Shown: positions 27,376-34,561 of the stretch, in pieces
Layout: every line of letters begins with the position of its first letter
Position numbering within the stretch: position 1 is the first letter of the stretch
Origin: Spirogloea muscicola
Lineage: Eukaryota > Streptophyta > Zygnematophyceae > Spirogloeales > Spirogloeaceae
DNA: 34,561 nucleotides
Assembly: GCA_009602725.1 (NCBI GenBank)
Contig: WELB01000259.1
Coordinates: 106,324-140,884, forward strand
Direction: 5' to 3'
The notes under the pieces: generated by a model
Told to the model about the DNA's origin: nothing
Database searches by the model: none
Seen by the model: only the letters and a program-made list of their open reading frames with translations
Position numbers and translations under genes: made by a program

Positions 27376-27541
27376 TGTAACGTCCCCCAGGTACCGGTAA
27401 GCGGCTTCACGCGCGGCTTCACTCATGCGCGACTTCACCCGCGGCTTCACGCGCGGCACGCGCCAGCCCCTGGACTCGTAACCTATTCGTCAGGCTCGCG
27501 CCACGCGCAGCACGCGCCACGCGCGGCATACGTCAGTCCCT
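27376..27541 (+). repeat. LTR T fragment with GCGGCTTCACGC repeats
   Basis: Starts TGTAACGTCCCCCAGG like an LTR and contains 12- to 13-bp repeats of GCGGCTTCACGC type (27401-27455) followed by GCCACGCGCAGCAC repeats. It ends where a second TGTAACGTCCCC begins. Confidence 0.5.
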
Positions 27542-28060
27542 TGTAACGTCCCCTCCCGTTTGGGCTGGCTTTTCGCAGCCCTTGCCCCCATTGGGAGTGG
27601 CACTTCTTCTTGGGAGTCCAAACGGTGCCGGTGACACTAGGAGGCTACTTGGGCTTCATACCGCGCGTGCACGTGGCACCAAGCGGGAGTCAGCGCGGGA
27701 CGCGAGGCATCGTCCGGGAGTTGTATTGCCCGGGAAGCGCTGCTTCACGGCACGCGGGAATGGTACTTCTGTCGGTGGGCGCTGCCTCGGTGTCAGCGAC
27801 ACCGCGCTGGAGCCGTGCCCTTGTCGGCGTGCGCTGCTTCGCTGCGAGCGGCAGCGCCCGTCACTCAACGGGGGCCAGCCCCCTGGACCCCGTATCCCAT
27901 CTTTGGGTCCGCCTTTCCGGGAGAGGACCTTGGGGCGACCTTCATCACACCCTCTGGGGAGGGGTGGTCCGAGGTTGGGTGAAGAACTGACCCCCTTTTC
28001 CATCTCTCCCTCTATATAGCCCGACGGACTGCGAGCCCGGCCATACGGGCCCAAGGCCTG
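27542..28060 (+). repeat. LTR family T, U3 region
   Basis: TGTAACGTCCCCTCCCGTTTGG start with an inverted partner CCAAACGG at 27619-27626. Later blocks (GGTCCGCCTTTCCGGGAGAGGACC, CCTCTGGGGAGGGGTGGTCC) follow the general LTR template. It ends after its promoter without an R-U5 terminal module, so the LTR is 3' truncated. Frames of 126-145 codons are compositional. Confidence 0.55.
28011..28020 (+). promoter_or_regulatory. TATA box of LTR T
   Basis: TCTATATAGC preceded by a pyrimidine-rich stretch, at the position of the LTR promoter. Best TATA match in the repeat block. Confidence 0.5.
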
Positions 28061-28656
28061 GGTGGGATGATAGGCACCCAGTCTCTCGTTGACGACCTGA
28101 CCACGACCTGTTGACGGCTATCAACGGGCTACCACCGCCAATCTACCCATCCATTGGCTACCACCATCATCCAACGGTCCCCCTTCAATGCCCCGTCGAT
28201 AGCATCTGACGGTCTACTACCCTTGGGCTATCATTCACGTCAACATTGACGACCGCTAAAGACAATGTCTAGGTAGTCTACAGCGCTGCCGCCTCGCGTC
28301 GCCGTTCCAGCGCCGGCACCATGCTGTCTCGCGCGTCATGACTCCGGGTTGCGCCGCTCTCATTTCATGGTTGAATCCACGCTTCCCAGTCGTCAGCCTG
28401 GTGAGATATCCGCCTCCAGGCATCTGTCAGGCCTTTCCTGCGGCAATGACAGTCAATCTATTGTCAGCCGGATGAGGTGTCTAATCTCCAGGCATCTGTC
28501 AATACACCACTGCTGCATTGACATTGCAGCAGTAATGCAGCCATGTAGGCAGCAAGGCACCATTGACGAAAGACAGAGGTTGCTTGCAGTGCCAAAGTCA
28601 GCCACCGACACCATATTTATCAGAGGAGACGGTCTCACCCCAGGGCTTGGTCAGAG
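28061..28656. other. Unrecognised spacer with short repeats
   Basis: No gene seen. GGCTACCACC occurs at 28125 and 28154 regions; CTCCAGGCATCTGTCA occurs at 28414-28429 and 28486-28501. Frames of 61-105 codons have no recognisable motif. It separates the last LTR fragment from the telomere-like tract. Confidence 0.5.
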
Positions 28657-28713
28657 TAAACCCTAAACCCGAAACCCTAAGCCCTAAATCCCGAACCCTT
28701 ACCCTAAGACCCT
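28657..28713 (+). repeat. Interstitial telomere-like tract (CCCTAAA type)
   Basis: About eight degenerate units: TAAACCCTAAACCCGAAACC, then CTAAGCCCTAAATCCCGAAC and CCTTACCCTAAGACCCT. The unit matches the TTTAGGG telomere repeat of land plants and many green algae. The C-rich strand is the plus strand, the orientation of a chromosome end lying to the left. Confidence 0.8.
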
Positions 28714-29175
28714 TTGGCTTGCCAAGGTGGCAAAGTCATGCCCAGACATCAAGATGAAGCTAGTGGCAATGTCGCCATTAGATGCGTGTTCTATGAAGGA
28801 GGTGGAAGAGTCTTTCAGGAGAGGGCAGGGCTGTGATTGGCCAGCCCTGAAAAGAATGAATTAATATTGATAGGCACACAGCGACTCAAGTAGCCACCAG
28901 GTGCTGAGTATCCCCTGATGAGCAGCCGCAGGTCAGAGAAACTAGTCTCTAGGTAGCGGGGCCCCTGTCCATAGCCAGTGGCTGCAGCCAAAGCGCGACC
29001 AGCACGCAGACGAAGCGCATGTGCCATTGACCGCTGCGGCGATACTGAAAGGCCCATGCTAAACAGCTGGGCGAGAGAGCCTGCCGCAGTGTAATCGGCC
29101 TGCTCCCCTTGTGAACGTCGGAATACCGTGCTGCGCGCTAGCCAGTGCAAGAGCTCGAGCCAATGGAGGGACAGG
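28714..29175 (-). other. 3' flank of VPS53
   Basis: Region after the VPS53 stop on the minus strand; should contain its 3' untranslated part. AT-rich stretch at 28857-28875. No TGTAA (the usual polyadenylation signal of many green algae) was seen on the minus strand here. The 165-codon minus frame 28815-29312 overlaps the last VPS53 exon in another frame and is a shadow. Confidence 0.45.
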
Positions 29176-32100
29176 TCAAGCATTGAATAGTTTTCGGAAG
29201 GTGCCATCCTTTTTGGACCCCTCCTTGGCTGACTCGGCAAGAGCAAAGATGCGCTTAAGGCTGGTGCTAGAAACAGCTGCTGCTGCTGCCGCCGATTGAG
29301 CCATGGCACCACGGCCTAGGGCAGCAGCACGTGCCATCATAGCTTCACGACTTGCAGCAGTAGCAAGAGAACTTGCGGCAGTTGCAGTAGTTGATGGGCT
29401 CATGAGTTGAGCAGCTCCACCACTCAGCGGTGCCGACGAAAGCCCAGATGTGGGTGCCGTTGGTGTGTCTGGGCCTGCAAAGGAGCCCTTTCGTGCAAGG
29501 TTGTCCACCACTGCTTGTTGGTCTGGCTTTTTCATGCCCTAAAGACAAACAGCAGCATGCCCAAGGTCAGTCAGGTGACACCAACATGAGACTTCAGGAA
29601 CGGCAGTCTTAGCTTTTTCAGAGCTACTCAAACAAGGTTCAACACCTTGAGGTCAAGGATTCGTTGAAAGTCAGCGGACGTTCCATCTGGCAGGAGTGCT
29701 CGATATGTGTCTGCAATTGCATCTGATGGGGATAAAAGAACCTACAGCAAAAGAGCCAACATAGGTCACTGTCACATCATCAGTCATCACCTGCTATAAA
29801 TTAATAGAGTGAAGAGCCGTGGCTCAAGAAGGTGATAAGAAGCTCGTGTTAGTAACTTTTTGCCACGTGTACATAAGCTTGACGCACACATTTGCTATAA
29901 CCATGATCTCTGTCCTTATTACGGTCTTGGCAAGGGCCAAGGCAAGTTGATTATCTCATATAAAGTCATACCTTCAACAAAGCTTCAGCTTTGCCAATCT
30001 CACGGATGACATACTTGCTGTAGCTGCTGGGAATTGGCAACTGGCATGGCCAATGGAAGTACTCGTGAGGAAAGGTAGGTAGCACGTACACATTTGTATA
30101 CGAGGAATGTTCCCCATAGCTGCACACAATGTAGGCTGAAGCTCACCTGGCTACCCAAAGACGGTGCTTCCAGTAGTAATGTCTTGACGGCGTGAGTGTC
30201 CAGCAACATCTGCACCAGCAGCATATAGAGTGGGCAAAGTGAAGTCCTTCGACAAGTTCCTTGGTAAAGTCCCTTGACACAACATATATAAGCGATTCCA
30301 ATACACGGTGGTGTGCATTGCTAACGTACCTGTTGAGCTCCAGTCTCTGAGATGCGCTTGCACTTAAATATACTAATGTAAAAGCGGGGCGCAAAGGAGG
30401 CTGCTAACTGCAATGAGGATAGGAACAGTGAGCAGGAATGAGAATGTTGCAAGCCATGACCTATCTCCTTCTATACATAGGTCTGAGCGTGATTAATAAC
30501 TATTATCATCACGCTCATCACGATGTTTACCACCAAAAATTTCACCTAGTGCATTGCAGCACCATTCTTACCTGAGCAACTGTTGAGGTCAACAGGCTGC
30601 TGACAGAAATGAGCAATTCAGATGCAACAATCATGCCTGGATGAGATAAAGGGTGAGATGAAGGAAATGTGACTGCAACATGACATACCTTGTCCATGAA
30701 ATATTGGAAGTAGAGAATGGAAAGGAGGCCTGATGCCAAAGGTATGCCACCATGTAGGATGGCCCTGATTCCGTTGACATATCTGCGGAGTACCCAAGTC
30801 CCCTTGCAATTACAATCATCTACTGTTGAATATGTCCGGTTAAATCTCACATCAGTTTAAAGAGAAGAATGACGAACGGAATGCACACCATTTTTAACTT
30901 TAACTTTTCCATTGCTCTCACATCAAAGGGGAAAGCAAAGCCATCATACTCAGATTGGTCTCCAACAGCGTCTAGTTGGCCCCATGGCATGTGTATCATC
31001 TTCTGAAGCTCTGTCTCCAGCTTGGCCTCAAAGCTCAAAACAAGCACTGACAAAGCACGAGTGATGACACCCGAGAACTCGTCCTGCCAGCCCAGCAATC
31101 AACACTGTTGCCTTTGTGAGCCTCATATGCAACTATGTAATCATGACAAGGTACATGCTGACGTGGACAAGCTGGTGCGAACGGAATGGCAGGATGTACC
31201 TGCTCCTCGGACATGTCAACACTCTCCCTGTACTGAGGCTCAATGACCTTGCCTATGCTCTCAGCCAGCTGGCCAGCCTGCCAGATGGAAAAGGATTTGT
31301 GAATCGGTACCTGAATGCAGGGGAGCAACTGGCTCTTCCGACTTGCAAAAGCAGAGACAAGCGAGACAATGACCTACAATTTATTGGCAAAGGTCCGCAA
31401 GTGTCAAGATTCAGCTCCGAGTACCCGCTCTTGACTCACAGAACGAGACGGAAAAGGGCCAGTGAGCCTACTGTTTCATGGCAATACTCGGCAGTGTTGA
31501 CAATGTAACAGCAGACGCGTTCCTCCCTGTCAGTCAACTGCCACGGGCAGCCTGCATCAGAGAGGAGGACATACGGACCGGCACCAGAGCTTGCGCCGAA
31601 GTCTACAACTCTAGGAGCAGCGGAGTCGTGAACATCGGTGACACCTTAGCTTGCACGTCAGTCGCAGTGGCTGCAGCTACTATGCCAGTGCCTGCTTTCG
31701 GCAGTCGGCCTCCAAGCCTGTTAGCATAGGCCCGTAGAAGCCGTTGAAACACCTGGTGAGAGTCACAAGCCCCACTCAGCCTTACATGATGAGCGCACAT
31801 CTTTTGCACATCCACAGAAGAGAAGGCAGGCGGCTCGGCCGAAGTGTACCTTGTACAGCTTGAAGAGAGTAAGGCTCCGCGTCAAAGCACTGCACCGATT
31901 GAAGCTCCGCTTGATATGGAGAAAGACCTGAGGAAAGAAGTCTGTGGGTGTGAGATGCTCGCACTTTCTTGGGCCGCCAAATATGCGCCCAGATCTGCAC
32001 CAAGCATCATCAACTATGTCCCAGAGCGTGGCACTATACCAGCAACTCTCTATATCTCAAGGCCAGACAGCTCATGCGGCACCTGCGTGCTGCTCGCAAG

Positions 32101-34512
32101 GATCCTTGGCTGGCTGCCCTCTTCCGCTTCCCACGTCTCCTCTTGTATAAGCTTTTCCAGCACTTCCATGAGGGTGCGCTCCTCAAGCTCCACATATATG
32201 GTCAAGTGTGGCTCGAAGCAGGACGACATGACCCCTCGAAAGCTCCCACGTACACCTGCTCCCTGTACAATTATGGGCATGTACATGCTGGGCTTACTAC
32301 CAGATTGCAGAACTGCTGGTTGCATGCACAGAGGTGAGCAAATTCGACCAGAGCAGTTGTGGGTCAGGAGCAAGCAAGAAACAAGGAGCTGCACCTGCAC
32401 GACCACATGCTGCTAGTTGGCAACGACCTGCAAAGCTAGCAGACAGAACCTAGGGCTCCTCAGTCACTCCACCTAGTTCGCAATTGGGTGTCTGCTACCT
32501 TGCGTACACTACCAGGAGAGTGGAAGCAAGAGCATACCTTGGCTTCAACTGCACGGTCTAATGGAGTCGAGTCCAAGGCTTCATTGTCTGGATCACGCTG
32601 CTGGGCCCCCTGTCTTTCCGATGTTACAAACCGTTCATCCAACTCTTCTTCAAACTCCAATGTGCGCTGCAGAGCCTGCAGCAGTCTGACATGTGAGATT
32701 GGGCTGCTCAAGCGAGTATGCCTGCATGCAACCCAAGGTTTGCCTAAGAATGGCAAGAGTATGTGTGTCGCCACTTCAGAAACTTGCCTGCAGGAGAGTG
32801 GCCACGTCGAGTTTCTCTTTTGTGCTGTCCAGGACAGCCATGAGCTGGGCCCTGATGCACAGGCAAGAGTCATTGCCGTCATAGACCACTCGTCGCTTAC
32901 GCAGCTGACCACAAGCCGTCCATCTTGGCAATAGTTGTGCAAGGCCTTAGAGGCAGCAAGCATAGGAGCCAGGGCCACTGCCTCACCGAACCTGGTGACT
33001 TTAGAGAATTGCATGCAGAGCAAATACTGCACTCGCCAGGCCTGGGGAAAGATCTGCCACACATCCTCATTTGCTCGTAGTTGGCGCTTGATCCAGGCAT
33101 ACCGCCTCTCCGTTTTCTCCAGCTTCGCAACCTCTGAGTCGCACACGTGCACAGGTCTGCATCAGTGACGTGGTCTGGCTAGGCAGCTCAGGCAGCTTCA
33201 GAAGCCCAGCCGGCACGAAGCAACTGATCTCACCAGTGCCCTCAAAGATCTGCTGGTAGGCCGTGAGCTCCTTTGCACATACGGTCTGCACCAACTCATC
33301 ACGTACTGCGGGGCCCAGGGCATCCACGACAAGGCAGGCCTCCGCCAGCTGCTGCATCTGCTGCGCGCTATCAACCGGCACGGCGCTTCCCAGGCTGCCC
33401 CCAAGGGCCAGCCCTCGAAAGAGAGGTCAGCAGGGCTTTTGCGTAACAGTCGCGAGCTTCACAAGGCCGGGACTGCCTGCCCCCAAGAGTGCCAGCGCAG
33501 CACCTGGAGAAGTCGGAGAAAACGTGGTATCGCAGGCTTTGCTTCACGGCCTCGAAGCTGTTGCGCAGCTCCGTGATCTTGGGGATGTCGCGGTACGCCT
33601 CAAAGTGGCCGCACAGCTGGTTCACCGCCTGCAGCCCGCTGAAGAGCACTAAGCACAACGCATGCAGGGGCTGCCATGCAGCACGAGATGTCAGAAGGGG
33701 CCGGAGCAGCACCTCCAGCTGGCCCGCAGCATCCTTGTACTGCCGCTTGGCTGCCATGCCCTGTAACTGCTCCACAGCGGACACTGGGTGCACAAACGCG
33801 TCACAGTGACACGGCCCCCAGTCAGCAGGCCGAGGTTCGCTCACAGAGAGGACAAGCCGAGGCTGCAGGCTGCAGCAGTGCGGAGCAGCAAGGCACCGAG
33901 CATGGCGAGGCGGTGCAGGGCAGTGATGGTGGTGGTGATGTGCTTCTTGGCAAAGTCGAGCTTCTTGATGTCGCGGCAGATCTCCTGCACCATCAGCTCG
34001 TTCTGCTCCGCCTTGCCCTTGATCTCCTCCATCTTCTGGGACAGCTCCTGCCCACGCCCGCAGGTGCACGGCCGTGAGCGAGGGGTTCAGAGCCCAGGGT
34101 CAGGCTGGCCTGGCACCGCAGCGGGCCGCCGCCTGAGGCGGGGGAGGTGGAGCAGCAGAGTCGCGAGGGCTGCGAGGGGGGGGGGGCAGTCAGCACCTGA
34201 ATGGCGCGCACGGCCGCCGCCAGATCCACCTTGGCCCGGCAGCCCGCGGAGCTCTGGGGACGGGCGGGCGCGCGCAGGAGCAGCGGGGGCGGGTGTGAGC
34301 GAGCTGCTGTGGGGGCGTCGGGGCGGGGGGGGGCAGCCAGGGCGCGCCTGCTGGCGGACGGCGGCGAGGATGTGGGCGTCGGCGGCGCGGATGCGGAGGC
34401 GCAGGCGGTGGATGAGCGGGTCGACGGCGGCGAGCGAGGCCTCGGAGGGGAAGAGCGCGTTGATGAAGTCGAGGGGCCGGAAGGGCGGCGCGGCGCCGGG
34501 CGGCGCGGCCAT
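29176..34512 (-). CDS. VPS53: VPS53, GARP/EARP tethering complex subunit, 21 exons
   Basis: Subunit of the GARP/EARP complexes that tether endosome-derived vesicles at the trans-Golgi. Exons, in minus-strand order: 34512-34348, 34253-34197, 34047-33897, 33783-33713, 33628-33504, 33394-33234, 33133-32992, 32851-32788, 32675-32538, 32262-32083, 31927-31850, 31752-31645, 31537-31472, 31277-31200, 31083-30950, 30782-30689, 30407-30330, 30209-30147, 30040-29972, 29741-29646, 29538-29176. Total 2,481 nt, 826 residues, close to plant VPS53. Landmarks: LDFINALFPSEASL (N-terminus), KKHITTTITALHRL, HFEAYRDIPKITELR, ACLVVDALGP, ERRYAWIKRQL, LQRTLEFEEELDERF, FRGVMSSCFEPHL, GTGIVAAAT, YIVNTAEYCHET, LLDTHAVKTLLLEAPSLGSQ. 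C-terminal 90 residues are Ala/Ser-rich. Introns 84-281 nt, GT-AG except introns 1 and 8 (GC-AG). An in-frame Met at 34557 would add 15 residues; 34512 is preferred because homology starts there. Confidence 0.95.
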
Positions 34513-34561
34513 GGCGCGGCGCGGGGGGCAGGAGGCGCGCGGCTGTGGCACGAGCACGAGC

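Noticed and set aside
28815-29312. 165-codon minus-strand open frame at the VPS53 3' end
   Set aside because: Overlaps the last VPS53 exon in another frame; no motif.
33371-34069. 232-codon minus-strand open frame as a gene
   Set aside because: It reads through VPS53 introns 3 to 5 and switches frames relative to the conserved protein; only pieces of it are true exons.
1-34561. tRNA or rRNA genes
   Set aside because: Only the primer-site complements of initiator-Met tRNA were seen; no cloverleaf with A and B boxes and no rRNA motif was recognised by eye. A tRNAscan-SE/Rfam run would settle this.

Overview
The window reads as nuclear DNA of a green alga (Chlorophyta; a trebouxiophyte-like genome is my guess, species unknown). 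The evidence is an intron-rich VPS53 gene with plant-type exon content and two GC-AG introns, chromodomain Ty3/gypsy retroelements primed by initiator-Met tRNA, an interstitial TTTAGGG-type (CCCTAAA) tract, and high, uneven G+C. No rRNA, tRNA, CRISPR or bacterial gene structure was seen.

Layout. About 1-28.06 kb is a dense nest of decayed LTR retrotransposons. I separate at least seven LTR families, named here X, Y, Z, W, V, U and T. 1-3.9 kb: minus-strand element (LTR Y1, primer site, gag, protease remnant) cut by LTR X1. 3.9-7.0 kb: an older minus-strand pol (RT end, RNase H, integrase) split by the 1.36 kb minisatellite-bearing insertion V. 7.0-13.2 kb: mosaic of LTRs U, W, Z (Z split by solo LTR Y2 with a 5-bp target duplication), two gag starts and unrecognised spacers. 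13.2-27.3 kb: a very large inverted repeat, two arms of about 4.55 kb facing each other around a 5 kb gag-pol internal region. 27.4-28.06 kb: LTR T fragments. 28.06-28.66 kb: unrecognised spacer. 28.66-28.71 kb: telomere-like tract.

Right side. 29,176-34,512 on the minus strand is one host gene, VPS53 (GARP/EARP tethering complex subunit). I rebuilt it exon by exon: 21 exons, 20 introns, 2,481 coding nt, 826 residues, in frame throughout.

Nothing in the transposon block looks able to act on its own: gag, protease, RT, RNase H and integrase carry frameshifts, stops, nested insertions or changed catalytic residues. Only the integrase C-terminus plus chromodomain remains open (140 codons, one copy per inverted arm). 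The most unusual signals are: (1) a three-hairpin module with covarying stems near the 3' end of otherwise dissimilar LTR families; (2) the giant inverted repeat whose inner and outer limits both coincide with LTR ends; (3) a 233-bp insertion of unknown type with a perfect target duplication inside the integrase; (4) a 76-bp piece of LTR transplanted between gag and protease; (5) the telomere-like tract oriented as if a chromosome end once lay toward the transposon block.
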